64,000 nucleotides of DNA from Actinoallomurus spadix (GTDB lineage: Bacteria > Actinomycetota > Actinomycetes > Streptosporangiales > Streptosporangiaceae): positions 372,001-436,000 of the forward strand of contig NZ_JAMXMX010000001.1 in assembly GCF_024055725.1 (NCBI RefSeq), written 5' to 3'. The translations under genes and the position numbers were made by a program. The notes under the pieces were generated by a model, which had not been told where the DNA came from, searched no databases, and saw only the letters and a program-made list of their open reading frames with translations. Each line of letters begins with the position of its first letter. Within the stretch, counting starts at the first letter, position 1. Positions 7,752 to 15,524 of the stretch are shown one piece after another.

Positions 7752-8602
7752 AATGCGGACGCTAGCCGTTCGATTAGCTCTAGAGAAGCGTCTTGCTCCA
7801 TTGAAACGTCCAGAAGCAGAGAGAAGATTTCCTCGTGTAGGGCGATCTCCGCCTCGTCCTCGATGAAGAGACTCTTGGTGAACTGATCAACGACTGACAC
7901 CGTGAGGCATCCGGGAGGCCGCAGAGACAGCAGATGGAACGGCCCAGCCATCCAGAGATGGGCGGAAGCGGAGTTCGGCAGCACATGCAGAGCCACCTGA
8001 CCGGCTCGCGCGGCCTCAGCAAGACGGCACAGCTGAGCCCGCATAAGGCCACGCCCTCCCACCGGGTGGTGAAGCACTGATTCGCTTATGACGGTTAAGT
8101 AACGAGGCGGATTTGGTCGCGCCAGAACCTCCTGCCGCGCTAGGCGGAAAGCCACTAGCGCCCTGGTATTGCGCGGTGGCCGGGTCGGCCCCACCGCCAT
8201 GAGTGCTCGCGAATATTCAGGGGTCTGCAGGAGGCCGGGCACCAGGGACGGCTGAAACGTACGAATGAGTTCCGCATCCTCCTCAAGGCTGGCGAGGTCC
8301 AGGGCGGCGGCGGAGATTCGGCCCTCTCGTACGCGCACCCAGTTTCTGCTGGGGTCGCGGGTGGCGAGGTGGAGGAGGGACTCGCGGAGGGGGCCGGCGG
8401 GGACTCCGTAGAAGTCCAGCAGGTCGGCGAGCTCCTGGGGGTCGATGGAGTGCAGGCCGTTCTCCAGGGTGCTGAGCCAGCTCTTGGAGCGGCCATAGCG
8501 GCGGCAGGCGGTGTCGATGGTCAGCCCGCTGTCCTCGCGGGCCTTGCGCAGCGCCGAGCCGATGCGGCGCAGGCGTACGGACGGGACGTTCCGGGAGGGC
8601 AT
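7748..8602 (-). CDS. XRE-family regulator with DUF5753 domain (WhiJ/AbaA-like)
   Basis: The 284-residue protein has an N-terminal helix-turn-helix (GSALRKAREDSGLTIDTACRRYGRSKSWLSTLENG is split across residues 12-45) and a C-terminal DUF5753 region containing PGLLQTPEYSRALM and LHHPVGG motifs. Its family members control differentiation or antibiotic timing together with a DUF397 partner, as at whiJ. The partner gene follows with a 4-bp overlap, and a small protein plus an ATPase gene are divergent upstream, completing the three classes of gene seen in such loci. The direct binding site is not known. Confidence 0.9.
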   Translation of the reverse strand: MPSRNVPSVRLRRIGSALRKAREDSGLTIDTACRRYGRSKSWLSTLENGLHSIDPQELADLLDFYGVPAGPLRESLLHLATRDPSRNWVRVREGRISAAALDLASLEEDAELIRTFQPSLVPGLLQTPEYSRALMAVGPTRPPRNTRALVAFRLARQEVLARPNPPRYLTVISESVLHHPVGGRGLMRAQLCRLAEAARAGQVALHVLPNSASAHLWMAGPFHLLSLRPPGCLTVSVVDQFTKSLFIEDEAEIALHEEIFSLLLDVSMEQDASLELIERLASAL

Positions 8603-8625
8603 GCGCCCACCATGTCACTCACGGT

Positions 8626-8662
8626 GTTCCTCTGTATGCGGAACGCGCTGGGGAGAATGTTC
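8626..8662. promoter_or_regulatory. Inverted repeats in the WhiJ-like divergent promoter region
   Basis: GTTCC (8626-8630) pairs with GGAAC (8640-8644), and GAAC (8641-8644) pairs again with GTTC (8659-8662). The short alternating half-sites lie between the XRE-DUF5753 gene and the divergent small-protein gene. They are suggestive only. Confidence 0.3.
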
Positions 8663-8755
8663 GCCCGGTGAAAGTTCGTCCCAGGTCAGTGGATGTTGCG
8701 GCATGCCGCGGCCGGTGGTGACCGTAAGTGTCCGACACGAGAAGGGAGCCTTCGG

Positions 8756-9013
8756 GTGCAGATGTCGAACACACGGTACGCGCTACTGGTCCGGCTGGCG
8801 TGGGAGCTGCGCGGCACCCCCGTGACGTCGCTGCTGGTCGTACCCGGGCGCGGTGAGGCGGTGCTGTGGGTGCTGGGCCGGGGCGGCCGCAAGGAGGCGG
8901 TGCTGGCGGTGCCGCGGCCGGACCGGTGGCGGCTGCTGTGGCGCGGCACCGAGCTGGACGCCGCGTCGGTGCCGGAGGCGGCCCGGCGGATCGCGGCGGC
9001 GGTCGCGGCGTGA
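8756..9013 (+). CDS. Small conserved-looking protein of unknown function
   Basis: The 85-residue product (VQMSNTRYALLVRLAWELRG...) has no recognised domain. AGGGAG stands 7 bp before the GTG at 8756; an ATG two codons on (8762) is the alternative. The protein is basic, alternates hydrophobic strands (VTSLLVVPGRGEAVLWVLG) and ends in an Ala-rich helix. Its stop overlaps the start of the ATPase gene by 4 bp (GTGA), so it is made with it. Position opposite a DUF5753/DUF397 pair suggests a part in the same regulatory set. Confidence 0.7.
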   Translation: MQMSNTRYALLVRLAWELRGTPVTSLLVVPGRGEAVLWVLGRGGRKEAVLAVPRPDRWRLLWRGTELDAASVPEAARRIAAAVAA

Positions 9014-9426
9014 CCGAGGTGGGGGAGGCGACCGAGGGGCCGGTCGTGCTGGGCCAGATCACGCTGCCGGGGCGGCGGCGGTCCGTCGCGTACGCCCGCG
9101 CGTTCCTGCGGGACCTGCTGCCCTGCGGCCATCCGGTCCTGGACGACCTGGTCACGGTGGGCAGCGAGACGGTCTGCAACGCCGTCGCGCACACCGCGTC
9201 GGGGGGCCAGGGAGGGCGGGTGATGGTGGTGCTGCTCGCCGACCGGGGCGCGTACCGGCTGGAGGTCACCGACGACGGCGCCGGCGGGGCGCGCCCGCGG
9301 CTCGAAGCGGAGGGCGGCGGGGAGAGCGGGCGCGGGATGCGGATCGTCGACGCGCTGGCGCGGCGGTGGGGCTACCGGGAGGACGGGGACCGTACGGTCG
9401 TCTGGGCCGAGTTCCCCGGCGGGTGA
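9010..9426 (+). CDS. HATPase-fold ATP-binding protein (anti-sigma-like)
   Basis: The 138-residue protein belongs to the RsbW/SpoIIAB-like HATPase group common in actinomycetes. The N box is visible as SETVCNAVAHT (residues about 53-63), the G1 box as VTDDGAGG (about 88-95) and the G2 region as SGRGMRIVDALARRWGY (about 105-121). Such proteins bind ATP and, as anti-sigma kinases, hold sigma factors or phosphorylate antagonists. The GTG at 9010 overlaps the preceding stop. A matching sigma factor is not adjacent, which is usual for whiJ-type loci. Confidence 0.85.
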   Translation: MTEVGEATEGPVVLGQITLPGRRRSVAYARAFLRDLLPCGHPVLDDLVTVGSETVCNAVAHTASGGQGGRVMVVLLADRGAYRLEVTDDGAGGARPRLEAEGGGESGRGMRIVDALARRWGYREDGDRTVVWAEFPGG

Positions 9427-9553
9427 GCCGGTTGTCGATGGGCGACATCGGGGCCTCGCGACGTTGGCGGCGGCGATCTGTGCGGGGGCGCGCCTCGTAC
9501 TCAGACTTAGGCGCACTCCCGTTTCGGGCGACGGCGGTTCGTGAGGAGACGAG

Positions 9554-10747
9554 ATGTCCGGCAGGAGAGTCAAAGCCCTGGTGGTCTGCGCGGCGACGGC
9601 CGCGGCACTGTCCGTTCCGGCGGGTTCGGCCGGTGCGGCCGGGCTGCGGGACGTGTTGTTGGTCGGCAACAGCCAGTCCGGCAGTGTCAGCTTCATCGAC
9701 GGGCGCACGTACCAGAATCTCGGGTCGTTCAACGTGATCGGGGATCTGCAGCAGCGGCTCGACGAGATGGACCCGATCCAGCGGGCCGGGTACGAGACGG
9801 TCAAGGGCATCGAGGGTGGTGACCGGTTCGTCGACGACGTGCAGCTGTCCCCGGACGGCAGGACGCTGTACGTGTCGCGCGGCAACCTCGACGACGCGGC
9901 GGCGTTCGACCTGGTGTCGGGGCGGCAGCTGTGGCACACCCGGCTGGACGGCTTCCACGCCGACCACGCGGCGCTGTCCCCGGACGGCAGGAGGTACGTC
10001 ATCTCCGCGACGACGGCGCAGGTCGCCGAGGTGCTGGACACCGCGACCGGGGCGGTGACCGGCAGGTTCGGCACGGGGACGTACCCGCATCAGAACGACT
10101 ACACCGCCGACGGGAAGTACATCTACAACTCCAGCATCGGGGTGACGTCGCTGCCGCAGGCGCTGGAGCTGCTCAAGGGGAGTTTCCGGCTGACGAAGGT
10201 CGACGCGGCCACGCTCAAGGTCGTCAAGACCTGGAACCTCCCGCACGGCATCCGGCCGAACCTCATCGCGCCGGACGGCAACACCTTCTACGCCCAGCAG
10301 TCCTACCTGAACGGCTTCATCAAGTACGACCTGGCGCGGTCGAAGACCGTCGCGACGGTCACGATGCCCTACAGCGCGCACGGTAAGGCGCTGAAGCCGG
10401 ACGACTACCCGCAGAACTCCGCGCACCACGGCCTGGCGCTGTCCGGTGACGGCGCGAAGCTGTGCGACGTGGGAACGATCGACGACTACACCGCGATCGT
10501 CGACACCGCGGACCTGTCGACGAAGGGGTTCGTGAACTACCCGACGGACAGCCTGCCGTACTGGGGGACCAGCAGCGTCGACGGCACACGCTGCTTCGTG
10601 TCGCTGAGCAAGGCGAACGCCGTGTCGGTGGTGGACTACGCGACGGCGACGGAGGTCGCGCGGGTGCCGGTCGGGACGTTCCCGCAGCGGGAGCGGATCG
10701 GGCAGGCGGCGCCGGAGGCGATCGCGGCCCTCACGCCGGCGGGCTGA
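9554..10747 (+). CDS. Secreted YncE-like beta-propeller protein
   Basis: The 397-residue protein starts with a basic n-region and hydrophobic core (VKALVVCAATAAALSVPAGSAGAAG), a Sec signal peptide with likely cleavage near residue 29. The rest carries repeated blade motifs: LSPDGRTLYVSRG, LSPDGRRYVISA, IAPDGNTFYAQQ, LSGDGAKLCDV and SSVDGTRCFVSLSKANAVSVVDYAT, typical of YVTN/YncE-type seven-bladed propellers. These act outside the cell in binding or scaffolding roles. GAGGAGACG precedes the ATG. A 17-bp hairpin follows the stop codon. Confidence 0.85.
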   Translation: MSGRRVKALVVCAATAAALSVPAGSAGAAGLRDVLLVGNSQSGSVSFIDGRTYQNLGSFNVIGDLQQRLDEMDPIQRAGYETVKGIEGGDRFVDDVQLSPDGRTLYVSRGNLDDAAAFDLVSGRQLWHTRLDGFHADHAALSPDGRRYVISATTAQVAEVLDTATGAVTGRFGTGTYPHQNDYTADGKYIYNSSIGVTSLPQALELLKGSFRLTKVDAATLKVVKTWNLPHGIRPNLIAPDGNTFYAQQSYLNGFIKYDLARSKTVATVTMPYSAHGKALKPDDYPQNSAHHGLALSGDGAKLCDVGTIDDYTAIVDTADLSTKGFVNYPTDSLPYWGTSSVDGTRCFVSLSKANAVSVVDYATATEVARVPVGTFPQRERIGQAAPEAIAALTPAG

Positions 10748-10757
10748 TCGGTCCACA

Positions 10758-10794
10758 CTGGGCGGCACGGGAGATCTTCTCTCGTGCCGCCCAG
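10758..10794 (+). terminator. 17-bp terminator hairpin
   Basis: CTGGGCGGCACG (10758-10769) pairs with CGTGCCGCCCAG (10783-10794), and the stem continues through one G-U pair and GAGA/TCTC to a 3-nt loop, making 17 pairs. It sits 10 bp after the propeller gene and 20 bp before the PucR start, so it should isolate the two. Confidence 0.8.
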
Positions 10795-10814
10795 CGCCGT
10801 ACCGGGAGACGACG

Positions 10815-11948
10815 ATGACCGAACGCGCCGTGCTCCGCCGCCTCATGGAGAAGATGCGCGCCGACCCGCGGACGCTGGAGGCGGTCGTGGCGGCGGCCCG
10901 CGCGCAGTCCCCGCCGATCGCGGCGCTGCCGGTGCAGGAGGTCCGGCGGCACATCGCGGCGCTGCTGGCGGTGGTGTCGGCGGCGTTCATCGACGAGTCG
11001 GGGCTGAACGAGGACGACGCGCGGGTCGCGGACCGGCTGGCCACCGACCGGGCGCTGCAGGGGGTGCCGCTGGCGGCGCTGCTGGACGGGTTCCAGGCGG
11101 CGCGCTCGCATGTGATGACGCGGCTGCTGAACGAGGCCCGGTCGGCGGGGGTGTCCCTCGACGGGCTGATCGATGAGCTCATGGAGCTCGACGCGTACGC
11201 GAACGGGCTGCAGAACCGGCTGATCCACGCGTTCCGGGAGACGGAGCTGAGCCTGGCGCACTCCGCGCACGCCGCGCGGGTGCAGGCGCTGCGGGACCTG
11301 CTGGGCGGCGGGCCGGTGTCGTGTGCCGTCGACGCGGGCCTGGACGTGCGGCGGCGTTACCACTGCCTGCTCACCGATGTCGGCGATCCGCGGGAGGCGC
11401 GGCGGGTCGAGGCCGCGCTGGGCCTGGCCGACGGGGTGTCAGGGCTGGTGGACGGGCGGTTGTGCGCGGTGACGACCCGGCCGCCGGGTGCCGCCGCGAC
11501 GCTCGTGGTGGCCGGGCCGGCGGTACGGCCGGGGGAGCTGGCCGAGGTGTACCGGCTGGGCCGCAGCGCGCTGGCCTCGGCGCGGCGGCGGGGGCTGGAG
11601 GGGGTGTGGGAGCTGACGGCGCTGGCGGTTCCGGTGGCGCTGGACGCCCACCCGGCGCTGGGTGACCTGCTGGCCCGTGAGCAGCTGGCCGGTCTGGATC
11701 CGGAGGACGGGTTCCACCGGCTGCTGGCGGAGACGGCCGTGGTGTACCTGGACCATGGGGGCCGCGCCGACCAGACCGCCGCCGCGTTGCATGTGCATCC
11801 GAACACGGTCAAGCACCGGCTGCGCCGCCTGGCGGCGCTGACGGGCTTCGCCGATCCGGTCCCGCCGGGGGAGGCCCTCACCGGCGCGCTGCGGTGGCGG
11901 TGGGCGCTGCAGGCGTGGCTCGGCCGGTTCCCGGAGCCGCGGGGCTGA
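10815..11948 (+). CDS. PucR/CdaR-family transcriptional regulator
   Basis: The 377-residue protein ends in the PucR C-terminal helix-turn-helix: VYLDHGGRADQTAAALHVHPNTVKHRLRRLAALTG is split across residues 312-350, with the HPNTVKHRL signature. The N-terminal 160 residues form a helical RsbRD-like sensor segment and the middle is a degenerate GGDEF-like domain. It probably regulates catabolic genes. GGGAGACGACG precedes the ATG at 10815. There is no obvious target next to it except the propeller gene upstream. Confidence 0.88.
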   Translation: MTERAVLRRLMEKMRADPRTLEAVVAAARAQSPPIAALPVQEVRRHIAALLAVVSAAFIDESGLNEDDARVADRLATDRALQGVPLAALLDGFQAARSHVMTRLLNEARSAGVSLDGLIDELMELDAYANGLQNRLIHAFRETELSLAHSAHAARVQALRDLLGGGPVSCAVDAGLDVRRRYHCLLTDVGDPREARRVEAALGLADGVSGLVDGRLCAVTTRPPGAAATLVVAGPAVRPGELAEVYRLGRSALASARRRGLEGVWELTALAVPVALDAHPALGDLLAREQLAGLDPEDGFHRLLAETAVVYLDHGGRADQTAAALHVHPNTVKHRLRRLAALTGFADPVPPGEALTGALRWRWALQAWLGRFPEPRG

Positions 11949-12054
11949 GGCCCGGCGGCCGGGATGTGCCGGATGAACTACCGGCCCCCATCTCCCCGGC
12001 CCACGGCGAGAACGTCGGCTTCTTCGGCGTCAGCACCGAGGAGTGGGCCCGCAT

Positions 12055-12660
12055 TCAACTGCCGAGGGCGCGCTTTTGCGGGTGGATCGTCTCGCCGCGG
12101 GCGAGCATGTCAACGAACTGGGTGATACGGCGGGCTCGGGTCTCGGCGCGTTTGGCGTTCGCGATCCGGAAGAGAACGGCGTAGCGGTTCTGGGAGGTGA
12201 GGATGTCGAACATCGCTTGTGCCTGGGGGTTCGCGGCCAATGCGGCGGCCAGGTCGGCTGGTACTTCGATGTCGGCTTGTCCCGCGTAGGCCGTGTCCCA
12301 GCGGCCGTCGGCCTTGGCGCGTTCGACCTCGGTCATTCCGGCCGGATGCATCCGGCCCTCGCTGATCAGACGGGTGACGATGGAAACGTTCCGCGCTGAC
12401 CAGGGACTTCTCCCTCCGCGAGGGGTGAAGCGCTGGCAGAAGGTGATCTCATCCCGCCGTCGTAGCCGGCTATCGATCCAGCCGTGGCACAGGGCTTCGT
12501 CGAGTGCCTGGTCATAGGTCAGGCTGGTGGGCCGGGTCGTGTTCTTCTTGGCGAGGACCAGCCACACCCCTGCCGAGCTGTCGTGGTGCCTGCTGAGCCA
12601 CTCCCGCCAGGCTTGGGCATCGGTGACGGTCAGTTCCGGTAGTTCGTCGCTCATCGTCAT
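12055..12660 (-). CDS. YdeI/OmpD-associated (bacteriocin-protection) family protein
   Basis: The 201-residue protein carries the YdeI signature: WREWLSRHHDSSAGVWLVLAKK near residue 18, DEALCHGWIDSRLRRRDE (about 53-70), and FTPRGGRSPWSARN (about 78-91). Members are small cytoplasmic proteins of uncertain function linked to stress and peptide resistance in Bacillus. The start could be the first codon at 12660 or the ATG two codons later at 12654. It has no operon partner. Confidence 0.88.
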   Translation of the reverse strand: MTMSDELPELTVTDAQAWREWLSRHHDSSAGVWLVLAKKNTTRPTSLTYDQALDEALCHGWIDSRLRRRDEITFCQRFTPRGGRSPWSARNVSIVTRLISEGRMHPAGMTEVERAKADGRWDTAYAGQADIEVPADLAAALAANPQAQAMFDILTSQNRYAVLFRIANAKRAETRARRITQFVDMLARGETIHPQKRALGS

Positions 12661-12829
12661 GTACCCCTGATGATCATTGGAGGATGGTCGTCGGCGGTCA
12701 CCCGAAGGGGGGAGCCCAGGGCGGGGACCTGCCGGAAGTGGCGCGGGATCGGTCAGCGGTGGAGCCGGCCGACCACGTCCTTCGTCACGTCGCCCCCGCG
12801 GCCTCTGGACGAATGACGCCCGCCCGCTT

Positions 12830-13279
12830 TCACCAGGTCTTGCCGGCCTGCTCCCGGATCGTGTGGTTGATCCGGTTGAAGAAGTTGGTGATTGCGATGT
12901 TCAGGATGATCGCGGACATCTGGGTCTCGTCGAAGTAGGTGGCGGCGGCGTCCCAGATCTCGTCGGTCACGCCCGGCGCGCCGTCCTGGATCCGGGTGGC
13001 GGCCTCGGCCAGCGCGAGCGCCGCCCGCTCCTCCTCGGTGAAGAACGGGGTCTCGCGCCAGGTGACCACGCTGTGCAGCCGCTCCTCGGTCTCTCCGAGC
13101 TTCTTCGCCGACTGGACGCCGGCGAACACACACGGGCTGCAGCCGTTGATCTGGCTGGCCCGCAGATGGACCAACTCGAGCACGAGCGGGTCGACGCCCC
13201 CGGCGTGAATCGCCTTGTGGAGATGCTGGATCCCTGTGATCAGGTCCGGACTCGCCAGGCTCTTCATGCGTGCTTCCAT
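12830..13279 (-). CDS. Carboxymuconolactone decarboxylase/AhpD-like protein
   Basis: The 149-residue protein has the CMD/AhpD fold with a CxxC pair, NGCSPCVFAGVQSAKKLGE (residues about 45-63). The His that normally follows the second Cys by four positions is replaced by Gly, so the peroxidase proton relay of AhpD is incomplete. The start at 13279 is chosen because GAGGAGC lies 8-10 bp before it. It is divergent from the WYL regulator at 13455, a pairing often seen in actinomycetes, and that regulator probably controls it. Confidence 0.9.
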   Translation of the reverse strand: MEARMKSLASPDLITGIQHLHKAIHAGGVDPLVLELVHLRASQINGCSPCVFAGVQSAKKLGETEERLHSVVTWRETPFFTEEERAALALAEAATRIQDGAPGVTDEIWDAAATYFDETQMSAIILNIAITNFFNRINHTIREQAGKTW

Positions 13280-13454
13280 GGGTCCTGCTCCTCGTCGGTC
13301 ACGTGCGCCCACCCAGGCCCGTCATCTAACGCGCCTTGGTGGAGGTCATCGTCGTGGTGATGGACTCTTCGGCCGAGGAGTTCTCGGCCGCGCCGGCGAC
13401 GTTACGGTATGACCCGGTCAGAAACGGTCCTGGTCATCGAGCAGACTGTCAGCC

Positions 13455-14420
13455 GTGGTCAACACCTCGGCGCGGCTGCTGCGTCTGCTGTCTTTGCTGT
13501 CGACGCGGCGGTCCTGGACGTGCGCTGAGCTTTCCGCCCAGCTGGATGTCACCGAACGGACGGTGCGCCGGGACATCGCCCGGCTTCGTGAACTCGGCTA
13601 CGGCATCGAATCGGAGATGGGCCCATGGGGCGGCTACCACCTCGGGTCCGGAACCAGCATTCCGCCGCTGATCCTCGACGAGGAGGAGGCCCTCGCGGTC
13701 GCTGTCGGGCTGCGCACCGCCGCCTTCAGCGGAGTCTCCGGCAGCGATCAGGCAGCCCTGTCGGCGCTGCTGAAACTTCGCCAGGTGCTGCCGGCCAGGA
13801 TCGCCGACCGGCTCGGCGAGCTGGACGCCGCGTTCACCCACACCGTACGACCCGACGACGGCCAGATCTCCCCCGCGCTGCTGCTCGACCTGGCCACCGC
13901 GTGCCGGCGAGGCGAACGCACCCGGTTGACCTACCGCGACGGGGCCGGAACGACGTCCACCCGCCGAGTGGACCCCTACCGGCTCATCTACACCGGCCGC
14001 CGCTGGTATCTCCTCGCCTACGACCTGACGCGGCAGGACTGGCGCACCTTCCGTACCGATCGCATCATCGATGCCACGGCCACCGGGCAGGCCACTGCCC
14101 TGCCCGACCCGCCAGATCCGGCACAGATGGTCGGCACGGGCATCGCGCTGAGGCCCTACCCGGTGCGGGTGACCGTCCGCCTGGCCGTACCGGCCGATGA
14201 GGCCCGTAGGCTGGTACCCCCCACGGTCGGCGTCCACCACCCGGACGGCGATGACGCCACGATCATCGACATCGGCGGGCCGGACGCCGACGGCCTGGCC
14301 CGCTACCTGCTCAGCCTCGGCCGGCCACTCCGGATCCTGCACCCAGAGGAGGTCCGCCAGGCGTTCCTCACCCGCACACGGCAACTCCTCGAGGACAACC
14401 GAACACCCGCCGATGGCTGA
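13455..14420 (+). CDS. WYL-domain transcriptional regulator (YafY/DeoR-like HTH)
   Basis: The 321-residue protein has an N-terminal winged helix (SARLLRLLSLLSTRRSW, then ELSAQLDVTERTVRRDIARLRELGY, residues about 24-49). A WYL domain follows, with the name-giving motif seen as RRWYLLAYDL (about 195-204), and a WCX extension ends at about residue 315. WYL domains sense nucleic acid or nucleotide ligands. Translation begins at GTG 13455. It is divergent from the AhpD-like gene with about 175 bp between starts. Confidence 0.92.
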   Translation: MVNTSARLLRLLSLLSTRRSWTCAELSAQLDVTERTVRRDIARLRELGYGIESEMGPWGGYHLGSGTSIPPLILDEEEALAVAVGLRTAAFSGVSGSDQAALSALLKLRQVLPARIADRLGELDAAFTHTVRPDDGQISPALLLDLATACRRGERTRLTYRDGAGTTSTRRVDPYRLIYTGRRWYLLAYDLTRQDWRTFRTDRIIDATATGQATALPDPPDPAQMVGTGIALRPYPVRVTVRLAVPADEARRLVPPTVGVHHPDGDDATIIDIGGPDADGLARYLLSLGRPLRILHPEEVRQAFLTRTRQLLEDNRTPADG

Positions 14421-14498
14421 CACGGCCACCATGAGGCATCACCGCGTCGTCCTCGGCCGGACCGAGACGACGGGGAAGACGGATGCCGAGATCCCGCG

Positions 14499-15371
14499 TC
14501 AGCGCGGGCCGGCGATGTCCGTTGGTTCTTCGGCCAGGGCGACCGGGGCCCCGAGGTGGGCGGTCTCGGCCATGGAGGCGAGGAGGCGTAGCTTCTCATC
14601 GCTCTCGCTGCCCTGGTCGGCGTAGTAGAGGACCAGGAGCAGGTCGTCCACGGGGAGCTTGTCCCGGTGCAGGTGCAGCTCGCCGACGACGGGGTGGTTC
14701 ACGGTGGTGGTGCCGCCGTCGAGGCCGCGGACGTCGTGGCGTGCCCACAGAGTACGGAACCGCTCGCTGGACAGGGCGAGCTCGCCGACCAGTTCCACGA
14801 ACCGCGGGTCGTCGATGTCGTCGCCGATGGACTTGCGGAAGGCGGCGATGAAGCCTTCCGCGGAGCGTGCCCAGTCCTGGTGGAACGCCTGCTCCTCCGG
14901 GTCGAGGAGCAACGATCGGAGCCGGTTGTAGCCGGGCTGGAGGCGCGGGGAGAGCGCGACCGCGAGCCGGTTGGAGGCGAGTACGTCGAACGCGCGTCCT
15001 TCCACGAACGCGGGGACCTGCACGCTCGCCAGGAGCTGGTGCAGCCGTGCGGGCACGCGTTCGGGCCTGCGGCGCCGCGGTGGTCTCGGGCGCGCGGCGG
15101 CCAGGCCGAGGAGGTACTCCTGCTCGAGTTCGTCGAGGCGCAGGACCCGCGCGAGGGATTCGAGGACCTGTGGTGAGGGGTTCTTGTCGCGGCCGCGTTC
15201 CAGCCGCAGGTAGTAGTCGGCGCTGATGCCCGCGAGCATGGCGACCTCTTCGCGGCGGAGCCCGGGGACACGGCGATTCGCGCCCGCCGGGAGCCCGGCC
15301 TGCTCCGGGGTGACCAGTGCCCGCCGGGCGCGGAGGTAGTCGCCGAGCGGGTTGGCGCGGTCGTCGCTCAT
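14499..15371 (-). CDS. MmyB-like XRE regulator (module 1)
   Basis: The 290-residue protein has an XRE helix-turn-helix (RRVPGLRREEVAMLAGISADYYLRLERG in residues about 32-60, with the family PGLRREE and SADYYLRLE signatures), followed by the MmyB-type PAS-like ligand-binding domain (residues about 110-270; VNHPVVGELHLHRDKL near the end). MmyB LBDs bind fatty-acid-like ligands. It is divergent from an SDR gene at 15525 and is the first of four such modules in this window. Confidence 0.93.
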   Translation of the reverse strand: MSDDRANPLGDYLRARRALVTPEQAGLPAGANRRVPGLRREEVAMLAGISADYYLRLERGRDKNPSPQVLESLARVLRLDELEQEYLLGLAAARPRPPRRRRPERVPARLHQLLASVQVPAFVEGRAFDVLASNRLAVALSPRLQPGYNRLRSLLLDPEEQAFHQDWARSAEGFIAAFRKSIGDDIDDPRFVELVGELALSSERFRTLWARHDVRGLDGGTTTVNHPVVGELHLHRDKLPVDDLLLVLYYADQGSESDEKLRLLASMAETAHLGAPVALAEEPTDIAGPR

Positions 15372-15408
15372 GTTCCGCAGCGTAGTTCAGGGTTCCCGTG
15401 GCTGAGGG

Positions 15409-15430
15409 GGCCCTGACAGGACCCGGGAAG
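15409..15430. promoter_or_regulatory. MmyB-module promoter motif, copy in module 1
   Basis: The 22-mer starting GGCCCTGACAGGACCC and ending GGGAAG is 17/22 identical to the 22-mer at 44677-44698 upstream of the fourth MmyB gene. Both stand 37-47 bp upstream of the regulator start. This is a candidate binding site. Confidence 0.5.
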
Positions 15431-15466
15431 GCGGGGGTACTGCCTCCGGCCGGAGATCGGGCGAAC

Positions 15467-15500
15467 ACTGAGGGCGTCACCCTGACTGAGGGCGTCACCC
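15467..15500. repeat. Exact 16-bp tandem direct repeat before the SDR gene
   Basis: ACTGAGGGCGTCACCC occurs at 15467-15482 and again at 15485-15500, with two bases between (18-bp period). It ends 25 bp before the SDR start. It may be a second regulator site or the MmyB site itself. Confidence 0.7.
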
Positions 15501-15524
15501 ACAGGAATTCACCAGGAGTCAGCA

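Noticed and set aside
9266-11182. 638-codon minus-strand frame opposite the propeller and PucR genes
   Set aside because: Shadow frame; the plus-strand genes have signal peptide, blade repeats and HTH motifs.
11949-12054. Short frame with ENVGFFGVSTEEWARI after the PucR gene
   Set aside because: It looks protein-like but no family could be recognised, and the segment is under 110 bp; not enough to call a remnant.
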